17,951 nucleotides of DNA from a bacterium (GCA_021790135.1 JAJYIJ010000007.1:1-17951), one strand, 5' to 3'; numbered from the stretch's first letter, positions 6,224-14,040 are shown. Made by a program: numbers and translations. Notes: generated from the letters alone by a model not told the origin.

Positions 6224-7075
6224 ATGACTCTTGCCGAAACCCTTGAACAGCTTGGCGTTGACGAAAAACAGGCCAAAGTGTACTTGGCTGCTTTAGAGCT
6301 TGGCACCGCCACCATTCAGGAACTCGCCCATCACTCCGGCATCAAGCGCACCAGTATTTATAATTTTTTAGAAGACATGAAACGTCAGGGATTGGTGTCA
6401 GAAATGGAGTCGAATAAAAAAGTTTTGATCATTGCTTCCGATCCGCACCAATTAGTGAAGCGCGCTGAGGAGCGCCTCTCGGAAACGCGCAACATTTTGC
6501 CGAGTTTGCTCGCAATTTTTAATCAGCCCGGTGAAAAACCAAAAGTGCGCTATCTTGAAGGGATTTCTGGCATCCGCGCTGCCTACGATGACATGATCAA
6601 AACCGGTGAAATGATTTATGCTTTTTCCGATTTTGAAAAAATGTTGGCCGTGATGCCGACAGAGGAAATGTTTCTGTTTCCGCTCCAACGAGTGGAGCAT
6701 GGTATCAAATTTTACAGTATTACCAAAGATGGACCTTGGACGCGCTATGCCATGGCGCGTAATGACGAACAGCTTCGAGAAATGAAATTCGTTGAGGATG
6801 CGGCTGATTTCGAAACAGAAATTAATATTTATGGTAATAAAGTGGCCATGATCAGTTTCCGCCGGCCCTATGCCACCGTCATCGTGGAGGATCGGGCCAT
6901 CAGTCAGACGCTCCGGTCGTCTTGGAAGCTGCTCTGGCAGCGTTTGCCGGCGGCGCCAAGGTTTGACAAAGCTGATTACCCGGAGTATCCTACGGAGCAG
7001 ACGTCAGACTCGCCATCACCGAGCAATGTCGACCGCAAGGATCGGCTACGTCCGGGGAAGAAAATTCAAAAGTAG
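6224..7075 (+). CDS. TrmB-family transcriptional regulator (sugar-specific type)
   Basis: A 283-residue DNA-binding protein. Residues 5-65 form a winged helix-turn-helix of TrmB type: an LGVDEKQAKVYLAALELG helix, then IQELAHHSGIKRTSIYNFLEDMKRQGLV containing the recognition helix. The rest resembles the effector or dimerisation part of short TrmB-like proteins and is similar to the second regulator at 16662. That paralogue ends near the position equivalent to residue 240 here. Residues 242-283 are a Pro/Ser/Lys/Arg-rich tail whose DNA also holds the proposed ileS promoter and the start of its T-box leader. TrmB proteins usually sense sugars; the ligand here is unknown. The divergent lipoprotein gene is a likely target, as is its own promoter. 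No Shine-Dalgarno is seen. Confidence 0.82.
   Translation: MTLAETLEQLGVDEKQAKVYLAALELGTATIQELAHHSGIKRTSIYNFLEDMKRQGLVSEMESNKKVLIIASDPHQLVKRAEERLSETRNILPSLLAIFNQPGEKPKVRYLEGISGIRAAYDDMIKTGEMIYAFSDFEKMLAVMPTEEMFLFPLQRVEHGIKFYSITKDGPWTRYAMARNDEQLREMKFVEDAADFETEINIYGNKVAMISFRRPYATVIVEDRAISQTLRSSWKLLWQRLPAAPRFDKADYPEYPTEQTSDSPSPSNVDRKDRLRPGKKIQK
6963..6991 (+). promoter_or_regulatory. candidate ileS promoter inside the regulator gene
   Basis: TTGACA (6963-6968), a 17-bp spacer and TATCCT (6986-6991) lie inside the 3' end of the regulator gene. The predicted start near 6998 gives an ileS leader of about 200 bases, a usual size for a T-box leader. Confidence 0.5.
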
Positions 7076-7180
7076 AACCCCGCGGGTAGGCCCGTCAACG
7101 CCGTCATTAAGTAAAAGCCGAAGATGGTACCGTCTCGACTCAGTTGAGACTCTTGGCACGCAACAAGCGTGTCTTTTTTT
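6998..7180 (+). promoter_or_regulatory. T-box riboswitch leader of ileS
   Basis: The 3' part matches a T-box antiterminator. AAGA (7121-7124) pairs with TCTT (7151-7154). Between them is the conserved bulge TGGTACC (7125-7131), followed by helix GTCTCGA (7132-7138)/TTGAGAC (7144-7150) with loop CTCAG. In this family TGGN pairs with the uncharged tRNA 3' end NCCA; N is T here, matching A73 of tRNA-Ile. The 5' part is less certain: GACGT (7000-7004)/ACGTC (7048-7052) could close a very short stem I, and an Ile codon ATC at 7041-7043 is a candidate specifier. GC-rich pairs around 7078-7097 (CGGG/CCCG) may be the middle helices. The exact 5' boundary is inferred. Confidence 0.7.
7155..7180 (+). 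terminator. attenuator terminator of the ileS leader
   Basis: GGCACGC (7155-7161) pairs with GCGTGTC (7167-7173) with one G-T pair and loop AACAA, followed by seven T. It lies directly after the T-box antiterminator. When tRNA-Ile is charged, transcription would stop here, 20 bases before the ileS ATG. Confidence 0.75.
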
Positions 7181-7182
7181 AA

Positions 7183-7199
7183 ATCTGTGTCATCTGTGT
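7183..7199. repeat. short direct repeat ATCTGTGT x2 abutting the ileS start
   Basis: ATCTGTGT occurs at 7183-7190 and 7192-7199, ending at the first base of the ileS ATG. A related sequence in the opposite sense lies directly after the NIF3-like gene (15091-15110). It leaves no room for a Shine-Dalgarno. Confidence 0.45.
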
Positions 7200-10100
7200 A
7201 TGTACAACGCCAACTCTGAAGAAAAAAATATTCTCGAGTTTTGGGAAAAAGATCATACCTTTGAAAAATCCGTGGCCGAACGTCCGGAAAATAAACCGTA
7301 CGTTTTTTATGATGGGCCGCCATTTGCCACTGGCCTCCCGCACTACGGCCATATTTTAAGCTCTGTCATCAAAGACGTGGTGCCGCGCTATTGGACCATG
7401 AAGGGCTACCGCGTGCGGCGGCGCTGGGGGTGGGATTGTCATGGTCTCCCGATTGAAAGTTTGATCGAAAAAGAACTAAAAATTTCCGGTAAGCAACAAA
7501 TCGAAACACTAGGTGTCGACACCTTTAACGACGCTTGCCAGTCGCGAGTGTTGCAATATACGCACGAGTGGAAAAAAATGATTGATCGCATCGGCCGTTG
7601 GGTGGAATTTGACAATGCCTATAAAACCATGGATCAAACCTACATGGAAAGCGTTTGGTGGGCACTCAAAAATCTTTGGGACAAGGATCTCATCTACGAA
7701 GGCCGCAAGGTGCTCATGTATTGTCCGCGCTGCGAAACGCCGGTGTCGAAAGCGGAGGTGGCGATGGATAACAGCTATCAAGATATCACTGAAGAAACCG
7801 TCACCGCCAAATTTAAAGTAAAAAATCCGACCGAGCATAACTTGCCGGAGAATACCTATATCATGGCCTGGACGACCACACCATGGACCTTGCCCGCTAA
7901 CGTTGCCTTGGCTGTCGGGCGAAAGATTGAGTATCTGCTTTGTTGTTTGAAAACATCCGGCGAACATTTGATCGTGGCTGATGAACGAGCCGAGGCTGTA
8001 TTTAAAAATCAGGAATACGACATTGTGCAAAGAATCCCCGGAGCCAGTTTAGTTGGCATTGAGTACGAGCCATTGTTTGTTTCATCGGTTGTTGTTGCCA
8101 GCGGTAAAAAAGCCTACTATGTGGCCGCCGGTGATTTTGTCACGACCGCCGAAGGTACTGGCATCGTGCATACGGCCGTGATTTATGGTGAAGACGACTA
8201 CAACCTTGGTCTGAAACTCGATTTGCCGATGGTGCCCGTTTTGAATAGCAAAGGCGAATTCAACGACGCCGGACCGGAATTTGTCCGCGGTCAGTATTTT
8301 AAAAAAGCGGAAAAAGCCATTAAAAAAGATTTGGAAGAACGTCATTTGTTATTCTCGAAACAGCAGTTTACCCATTCCTATCCGCACTGTTGGCGCTGCG
8401 AAACGCCGTTGTTTTATAATGCCATTTCCGCTTGGTTCATCAATATCCAAAAAGTAAAGCCGCGCCTTTTGGAGTTGAATGAAAAAATACATTGGGTACC
8501 GGAACATCTGCAGTATGGTCGTTTCCAAAATATTCTTGAAACGGCGCCGGATTGGAACATCTCTCGCAATCGCTATTGGGCAACGCCGCTGCCATTTTGG
8601 AAATGTACGAATTCCGACTGCGGCGAAGTCGCTTGCGTCGGCAGCATCGATGAATTGCGTCGAAAAGGCGATCGGAAAATTACCAAAATTATTTTTGTTC
8701 GTCACGGTGAAAGCGAAAAAAATGTAAAAAACGTAAAATCGCGTTCGGCTACCAAATACCCCTTAACCGAAATCGGTCGCGCCGAGGCCGAGGAGCTGGC
8801 CAAGAAAATTACCGGGTCAGTTGATGCTATTTTTACTTCGCCGGTTTTGCGCGCCAAAGAAACAGCGGCCACTATTGCCAAAAAAGTGTCGGCGCCTGTG
8901 ATTGAGAACGAACTTATCACCGAATATAACTGGGGTAAACTGGAAGAAATGCCCGCAGAGGAATTAGTAAAACAAGCAAGTTATCTGTTATATAATAATG
9001 CCAACGCCCCGGCGATTGAACGATTCAACAACCGTCTCGGCGAAACCGGAGAAACCATGGGCGATGTGGCAGCGCGCGTTAAAAAATTCGTTGAGTTACT
9101 CAGTAAAGAATATCAAGGCAAAACGGTCGTGGTCGTCAGCCACGGTGGCATCAATTCAGCCATCCACCAGGCGCTTGAAGATATCAGCCCGGAGCAATTC
9201 TTTTTGGAAGAAAATGCCAGCTCAAAGGCTCCGCTCTATTTTTATATGGATGAAAATGGCCGCAGCCTCGATTTGCACAAGCATAATATTGACCACGTCA
9301 AATTGCGCTGCGAAAAATGCAACGGCACCATGGAGCGGATTCCCGAAGTGATTGATTGTTGGGTTGAATCCGGTTCGATGCCTTTTGCCGAGTTTCATTA
9401 TCCTTTTGAGAACCAAAAAGTATTCGAGGCGCGTTTTCCGGCGCAATATATTGCTGAATATATCAACCAGACGCGCGCCTGGTTCTATTACATGCACGCT
9501 ATGGCCGCCCTTTTGTTCGACAAAATCAGTTTTGAAAATGTCGTGTGCACGGGAGTTATTTTGAACGAGGAAGGTGAAAAGATGTCCAAGTCAAAACAAA
9601 ATTATCCTGATCCGTGGCGAATCATAGAAACGTATGGCGTCGATACGCTGCGTTACTATTTGATGACCAGCGTGGTGATGCAGGCCGATGATTTGCTTTT
9701 CAATGAACGCGAGGTGCGTGAACTGTTTAATAAAGTTATCAATATTCTCTGGAATGTCGTTACGTTTTATCAAATGTACGCTTCCGATTTTGACGACAAA
9801 CTGCAAGCCGGCGAGAGTAAGCACGTGCTTGATCATTGGATTCTGGCCAAACTGGCCGTGCTGGTTAAAACCGTGACGGAGGAGATGGATCGGTATGACA
9901 CCGTGCGCGCCGGTCGGCCGATTAAAGATTTTATTGACGACCTGTCCACTTGGTACGTGCGCCGTTCCCGCGATCGTTTTAAGGGGAATGACCTGAAGGA
10001 TAAACAACAAGCTTTAGCAACGCTTCGAGAAGTGCTTTTGACGCTCGCTAAAGTAATGGCGCCGTTTATGCCCTTTATCGCCGAACGCGTCTGGCAGGAA

Positions 10101-10691
10101 GTTGGCAAAGTAAAAACCAGCGTCCACCTTGAGGCGTGGCCATTGTACCGCGAAGAACATCACGACCACGCGGTACTTTCCAAAATGGATTCAGTCCGCA
10201 AAGTCGTTGAGCTTGGCCTGGCTCTTCGCGCTGAAGCAAAAATAAAAGTGCGTCAGCCGCTTCGCCAGGTGGTGATGAACAACGAACACCTTGGACCGGA
10301 TTTTTTGACGATTATTGCTGAGGAATTGAACGTGAAAGAGGTTTCTTTTGGCGAGGCAGTGGAAAAAGGCAGCTGGGTGACAAAAGAACTTGCCGGTCTT
10401 CAAGTCTGGCTCGACACCATGATCGATGAGGAGCTGAAAAAAGAGGGTTTGGTGCGCGAAATTATTCGAACCATTAATCAGATGCGGAAGGAGAAGGGGC
10501 TGACCTTAAGTGATGGAGTGAACATTCAGTACCAGACAAATGATAGTATACTTGTCAGTATCTTTAAAGATTTTGCTGATGAAATCAAAAACGCAACTTT
10601 GGCAAAAAAATTAGAAAACAGCCCAAATTCAGAAATTGAAGAAATAATTATTGATGGTAGATCTCTTGCCCTTGAAATTTTGAAGCAGTGA
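7200..10691 (+). CDS. ileS: isoleucyl-tRNA synthetase with inserted histidine-phosphatase domain
   Basis: A 1163-residue class I synthetase that charges tRNA-Ile and edits mischarged valine. HIGH is present as HYGH at 48-51 and KMSKS at 794-798. The CP1 editing domain has TTPWTLPANVALAVG and GTGIVH...GEDDY. WDCHGLPIE, NAYKTMDQTYMESVWWALK and the overall order resemble the eukaryote-like IleS2 group, known for mupirocin insensitivity. Unusually, residues about 489-688 form a complete phosphoglycerate mutase-type domain: RHGE at 501-504, SPVLRAKET, EYNWGKLEE and SHGG at 647-650. It lies between a C469/C474 pair and a C704/C707 pair that would together make a metal site. The ATG at 7200 is chosen because it follows the attenuator and begins the conserved N-terminus. 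The open frame extends 110 codons upstream through the regulator gene and leader, but that part is not protein-like. Confidence 0.95.
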   Translation: MYNANSEEKNILEFWEKDHTFEKSVAERPENKPYVFYDGPPFATGLPHYGHILSSVIKDVVPRYWTMKGYRVRRRWGWDCHGLPIESLIEKELKISGKQQIETLGVDTFNDACQSRVLQYTHEWKKMIDRIGRWVEFDNAYKTMDQTYMESVWWALKNLWDKDLIYEGRKVLMYCPRCETPVSKAEVAMDNSYQDITEETVTAKFKVKNPTEHNLPENTYIMAWTTTPWTLPANVALAVGRKIEYLLCCLKTSGEHLIVADERAEAVFKNQEYDIVQRIPGASLVGIEYEPLFVSSVVVASGKKAYYVAAGDFVTTAEGTGIVHTAVIYGEDDYNLGLKLDLPMVPVLNSKGEFNDAGPEFVRGQYFKKAEKAIKKDLEERHLLFSKQQFTHSYPHCWRCETPLFYNAISAWFINIQKVKPRLLELNEKIHWVPEHLQYGRFQNILETAPDWNISRNRYWATPLPFWKCTNSDCGEVACVGSIDELRRKGDRKITKIIFVRHGESEKNVKNVKSRSATKYPLTEIGRAEAEELAKKITGSVDAIFTSPVLRAKETAATIAKKVSAPVIENELITEYNWGKLEEMPAEELVKQASYLLYNNANAPAIERFNNRLGETGETMGDVAARVKKFVELLSKEYQGKTVVVVSHGGINSAIHQALEDISPEQFFLEENASSKAPLYFYMDENGRSLDLHKHNIDHVKLRCEKCNGTMERIPEVIDCWVESGSMPFAEFHYPFENQKVFEARFPAQYIAEYINQTRAWFYYMHAMAALLFDKISFENVVCTGVILNEEGEKMSKSKQNYPDPWRIIETYGVDTLRYYLMTSVVMQADDLLFNEREVRELFNKVINILWNVVTFYQMYASDFDDKLQAGESKHVLDHWILAKLAVLVKTVTEEMDRYDTVRAGRPIKDFIDDLSTWYVRRSRDRFKGNDLKDKQQALATLREVLLTLAKVMAPFMPFIAERVWQEVGKVKTSVHLEAWPLYREEHHDHAVLSKMDSVRKVVELGLALRAEAKIKVRQPLRQVVMNNEHLGPDFLTIIAEELNVKEVSFGEAVEKGSWVTKELAGLQVWLDTMIDEELKKEGLVREIIRTINQMRKEKGLTLSDGVNIQYQTNDSILVSIFKDFADEIKNATLAKKLENSPNSEIEEIIIDGRSLALEILKQ

Positions 10692-10725
10692 TTTGGCCTA
10701 AATAAGCAAAAATAAAGAAAACACA

Positions 10726-10759
10726 TTGACGGCCGAACAGTTTTGGAGTAGACTACTCC
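10726..10759 (+). promoter_or_regulatory. promoter of the double ATP-grasp gene with palindromic operator
   Basis: TTGACG (10726-10731), a 17-bp spacer and TAGACT (10749-10754). A perfect palindrome GGAGTAG-A-CTACTCC (10745-10759) covers the -10 box, so a repressor bound there would block initiation. The predicted start is near 10761. Confidence 0.6.
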
Positions 10760-10948
10760 CTTGTCAATATGACGTGTATAGCTCACATACGTAGTCTTTC
10801 TGAAGCAGCCGAGACGGAGCCAGATAGTAGCCGAGCAAAATCAGATTTATATAGTACACAAATAAATGGTTTAATAACCCAAATATGCTATAAGCTACTT
10901 TGGGTCTTTTAGGTATCAATACCAATTTCAACCATTCTCAGCGATAGT
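10760..10948 (+). promoter_or_regulatory. structured leader with terminator-like hairpin upstream of the ATP-grasp gene
   Basis: A leader of about 190 bases without a credible coding sequence. It contains the direct repeat AGCCGAG (10808-10814 and 10828-10834) and a hairpin ACCCAAA (10877-10883)/TTTGGGT (10899-10905). That hairpin extends inward through TA/TA and GCT/AGC and is followed by CTTTT. It could be an attenuator or the end of a small RNA of about 150 bases. I do not recognise a known riboswitch class. Confidence 0.4.
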
Positions 10949-13351
10949 ATGCAAAAAGAAAATCAAAAACAAAAAACAATTCTTGTCGTCCATGCCATGA
11001 GCCATGCAAAGAAGTTTGTTTTTCAAAAAATTAAAAAAATGGGGTTGCGAATAGTTTGTCTGAGTAAGGAAAAGACTGGCTGGGCGGCAAGTTATGTTGA
11101 TGAATGGATTTTGGCCGATCTTCAGAATCATAAGGATTGCATTGAGGCGGTCAAAAAATATAATAATGACCAGCTAAAATATAGAATCGATGGGGTGGTT
11201 ACTTTTTGGGATGAGGCCGTGTTGCTTACCTCACATTTGGTTGACACATTTGGTCTGATCGGGATTCCTTACGTCGTCGCTAAACAAGTAAAGAACAAAT
11301 ATTTTTTTCGTGACTTCTGCTCAGCCAACGGTATTTTGGCGCCGAAACATCGATTGCTACGTAGCAAAATAGAAATAAAAAAATTAGAGAAAGAACTTAA
11401 GTATCCGTTAGTTGTCAAACCGGTTTATGGTGCGGCCAGTGCCTATGTTGTCAGAGTTAACAATCAGTCGGAGTTGGTCGAAACGTATGATTATATTAAA
11501 AATAACATCAAATCGTTCTGGTTAGCTTCGGAATGGGAAAATTTCGATTTATTAGTCGAAGAGTATATTGATGGAGAAGAAGTCGATATGGATATTCTGG
11601 TACAGCACGGCAAGATCAAATTCTATTCTATTTCCGACAATTTTAATAAAAGTAAAAATCGTTTTTTTGTTGATAGCGGGCAGGCTATTCCCTCAAGTCT
11701 TCCGGTGCGAGAACAGCGAGCGCTTATGGCTATGGCCGAAGAGGCATTGGAAAAATTAAACATCCAAAATGGGTGTATTCATTTTGAAGCAAAGAGCGCT
11801 TCTGATGGGCCCTATCCGATTGAGGTTAATATGCGGATGGGTGGCGACTATGTTTATTCATATGTAAAAAGTGCCTGGAACGTCGACCTGGTGGAAGAAT
11901 CGGTCAGGATCGCTTTGGGTGAATTTATAAAAATTGACAAACCGGAAACCCCATATAAATATATTATCGGTTGGGATCTGCAACCGGAGTCATCGGGAAT
12001 TTTAGCTGAGCTTGAAGTATCGTCTGATCTGAAGGAAAAAAAATATTTAGAAGAGATTTATCTTTTCCATGAAATTGGCGACGCCATTCTTCGCCCACCA
12101 GAGGGTTACGACAGCTTAGGTTGGCTAACGGTCTCCGGTGCCAATGCCATTGACGCACAAGATAATCTTAATGAGGCACTTAAATTAATTACTTATAAAG
12201 TAGTGCATTTTGACCAAGAGTCAGTACTAGGTAAGACAGCACGTGAAAGTCGTTTATCTGCCGCGACGCTTAAGAAAGATTTTATAATGCAGGCGGCAAA
12301 GATTGAGAAAGTCCGCCGCATTTCACTCACCGATCAACGTCGATTACACATTGGAATTGCAGGAAACAAAACTCATTTTGACGCCGGCAAGTCGGAAAGC
12401 GGCCTGCCAGTTATCACGGTAAAATATATTGAGCAGGAACTTCAACGACTGGGTTATCGGACGACTGTGTTTGATTTCAACAATCTTGACCGAACTTTTT
12501 ATGAATTGTGGTCAAGCGACGTTAATTTGGTATTTAATGTCACTGAAGGAATAAATAGTAATGAACAATTAAAGGCTCAGGCCACAGCCATGCTTGAGGC
12601 TCTGCAAATTCCGTATACAGGCTCGAGCGCGTACACCATCGCATTCTGTCAAGACAAGATACGAACAAAAAAATTATTTACTTTTCACAATGTCCCGACG
12701 GCAGCCTGGGACTATGCCTATACGGCGAAGGATGTCATTAAGCATGATCTGCGATATCCGTTGGTGGTGAAGCCCAGTAATACCGATGATTCATTTGGCA
12801 TAACTAATAGTTCTGTCGTCACCAATAAAGGCGAACTGACTCGGCAGATCAAACGAATCATCGGAGAGCTTAATCGGCCGGCGCTTGTAGAAGAATATAT
12901 TGATGGTGATGAATATGAAGTTTCGATTATTGGCAACACGGAAGAAGATCTGCGCGTTTTGCCGTTGTCTCGATCGGTCTTCAAAAAACTTCCTAAAGGT
13001 TACTGGCACATGTATACGCGTGACGCTACCCGGCACCAAAATCGGGCCTATGAAAAGATTATTTTGCAGCGCGCTTCTAAATCCATCAATCTAAAACTTG
13101 AGTCACTTATCACTGAAATTGCTCTTGACGCATATAAGATTATGCAATGCCGTGATTATGGTCGGGTTGGTTTGAGAGTTGATAAGGACGGTAACCCGTA
13201 CGTTCTTGAGGTTGACACCAACCCGCCTTTGAATGAACAGACGGAGCTGGTAAGGGCCGCAAAATTAACCGGCATGAAATTTGGGGATGTACTTGAAGAA
13301 ATTATCAGCCTGGCGATCAAACGTTATAAAAATAAAAATTCCCTCCTTTAA
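10949..13351 (+). CDS. tandem double ATP-grasp ligase (amino acid ligase-like plus D-Ala-D-Ala ligase-like)
   Basis: An 800-residue cytosolic protein with two ATP-grasp modules. ATP-grasp enzymes form amide or similar bonds through an acyl-phosphate. Module 1 (about 10-430) resembles L-amino acid ligases/ATP-grasp_4: LVVKP with K157, VEEYIDGEEVDMDILV at 203-218, FEAK with E280 and IEVNMRMGGD with E292/N294, then a typical C-terminal lobe. Module 2 (about 465-795) resembles D-Ala-D-Ala ligase: an N-terminal Rossmann part with VFNVTEG, LVVKP with K608, VEEYIDGDEYEVSI, and LEVDTNPPL with E754 and D756. In module 2 the usual Mg-binding Asp of the GRID motif is Gly741, and D756 replaces the usual Asn. 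Product is unknown: a dipeptide, a peptide modification or a wall precursor are all possible. The stop lies in the loop of the terminator hairpin. Confidence 0.85.
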   Translation: MQKENQKQKTILVVHAMSHAKKFVFQKIKKMGLRIVCLSKEKTGWAASYVDEWILADLQNHKDCIEAVKKYNNDQLKYRIDGVVTFWDEAVLLTSHLVDTFGLIGIPYVVAKQVKNKYFFRDFCSANGILAPKHRLLRSKIEIKKLEKELKYPLVVKPVYGAASAYVVRVNNQSELVETYDYIKNNIKSFWLASEWENFDLLVEEYIDGEEVDMDILVQHGKIKFYSISDNFNKSKNRFFVDSGQAIPSSLPVREQRALMAMAEEALEKLNIQNGCIHFEAKSASDGPYPIEVNMRMGGDYVYSYVKSAWNVDLVEESVRIALGEFIKIDKPETPYKYIIGWDLQPESSGILAELEVSSDLKEKKYLEEIYLFHEIGDAILRPPEGYDSLGWLTVSGANAIDAQDNLNEALKLITYKVVHFDQESVLGKTARESRLSAATLKKDFIMQAAKIEKVRRISLTDQRRLHIGIAGNKTHFDAGKSESGLPVITVKYIEQELQRLGYRTTVFDFNNLDRTFYELWSSDVNLVFNVTEGINSNEQLKAQATAMLEALQIPYTGSSAYTIAFCQDKIRTKKLFTFHNVPTAAWDYAYTAKDVIKHDLRYPLVVKPSNTDDSFGITNSSVVTNKGELTRQIKRIIGELNRPALVEEYIDGDEYEVSIIGNTEEDLRVLPLSRSVFKKLPKGYWHMYTRDATRHQNRAYEKIILQRASKSINLKLESLITEIALDAYKIMQCRDYGRVGLRVDKDGNPYVLEVDTNPPLNEQTELVRAAKLTGMKFGDVLEEIISLAIKRYKNKNSLL

Positions 13352-13368
13352 GAGGGAATTTTTAAGAT
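13338..13368. terminator. bidirectional terminator overlapping the end of the ATP-grasp gene
   Basis: AAAATTCCCTC and GAGGGAATTTT pair perfectly around loop CTTTAA, followed by a T run. The stem includes the last codons and the stop codon of the ATP-grasp gene. The flanking A run lets it also serve the convergent SET-domain gene. The remaining 60 bases to 13428 show no feature. Ends are given to within a few bases. Confidence 0.75.
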
Positions 13369-13428
13369 TTCAAATGTGTGATAAGGGCTGCTATGTCCGG
13401 TTCGGCTGCTTCAATCGCTTAGAGATAA

Positions 13429-13971
13429 TTACTTCTCCCCTTCGAGGATAAACTCTCGTAAAATAGGTATAAGATGATTATAATTTTTTTTCTGATACTC
13501 AGGATTTTTCCAGTCATTACCGGTAATAATTTTACGACAGGTTTTGGCGCCGCAGCTGCATTTCATTTTAAATTTCGGATTAGATTCGGCCAAACCATAA
13601 TCGTAGGTCAATTCCTCGCCTTTACGAATATTTTTGAGTGCAATAAAATCACCCTTAGCATTGAATCCCAAATTCCCTTCACAAGAGTGGTTGAAATACC
13701 ACGAAATTGGTAAATGGTTAAAGTTAAGATCTGGTGGCGGGCGAAAACCCGCGGGAATGCCAATGCAGAAATCTTTGACTAGTCGTCGGATCAGAGGACT
13801 TTGTTTTTTTAATTCCGACCAGGGCATCACTTTGCGGTGTTCCGCGGCGCTAATGCCCTCATCAACTACGGTATTTTTTTTAATGTTTACAGCAGCAAAT
13901 AATCCTACTCCGCCATTACAAATTTTGGAAGGCTTTATTTGCATCAGGACATTTTCAAAATGTACAGTCAT
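13429..13971 (-). CDS. SET-domain protein lysine methyltransferase with post-SET zinc site
   Basis: A 180-residue SET protein, expected to transfer a methyl group from S-adenosylmethionine to a lysine side chain. Features in order are GGVGLFAAVNIKK at 20-32 (the SAM-binding start), SWYFNHSCEGN at 90-100 with NHSC, GEELTYDYG at 118-126 with the catalytic tyrosine, and a post-SET CSCGAKTC (C138, C140, C145; CxCx4C). With C97 of NHSC these match the zinc ligands of DIM-5/SUV39-type enzymes. The protein is little more than the catalytic core, so its substrate must be bound directly. It has its own promoter and converges on the ATP-grasp gene, so the two are neighbours but not co-transcribed. The substrate is unknown; a ribosomal or chromatin-like protein is speculation. 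No Shine-Dalgarno. Confidence 0.88.
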   Translation of the reverse strand: MTVHFENVLMQIKPSKICNGGVGLFAAVNIKKNTVVDEGISAAEHRKVMPWSELKKQSPLIRRLVKDFCIGIPAGFRPPPDLNFNHLPISWYFNHSCEGNLGFNAKGDFIALKNIRKGEELTYDYGLAESNPKFKMKCSCGAKTCRKIITGNDWKNPEYQKKNYNHLIPILREFILEGEK

Positions 13972-14011
13972 AAAATTTAAACCAAAAAATAACCTATTTT
14001 TAATTGTCCAA

Positions 14012-14040
14012 ATTTTAGATTAAATTCGTGTTGCTGTCAA
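14012..14040 (-). promoter_or_regulatory. promoter of the SET-domain gene
   Basis: On the minus strand TTGACA (14035-14040), a 17-bp spacer and TAAAAT (14012-14017). The expected start is about 34 bases upstream of the ATG. It is back to back with the NIF3-gene promoter. Confidence 0.65.

Noticed and set aside
6870..7199. 110-codon N-terminal extension of IleRS
   Set aside because: It overlaps the regulator gene, the T-box and the terminator, has an Arg/Ser-rich non-protein composition, and IleRS homology begins right after the ATG at 7200.
7509..8030. 173-codon minus-strand open frame inside ileS
   Set aside because: It is a shadow of the editing-domain coding region with no recognisable features.
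8664..9263. Histidine-phosphatase region as a separate gene or a mobile-element insertion
   Set aside because: It is in frame on both sides, without stops, flanking direct repeats or internal start signals, so it is part of one protein.
10760..10910. T-box or tmRNA in the ATP-grasp leader
   Set aside because: There is no TGGNACC bulge, no tRNA-like ends and no tag reading frame. It is left as an unclassified structured leader.
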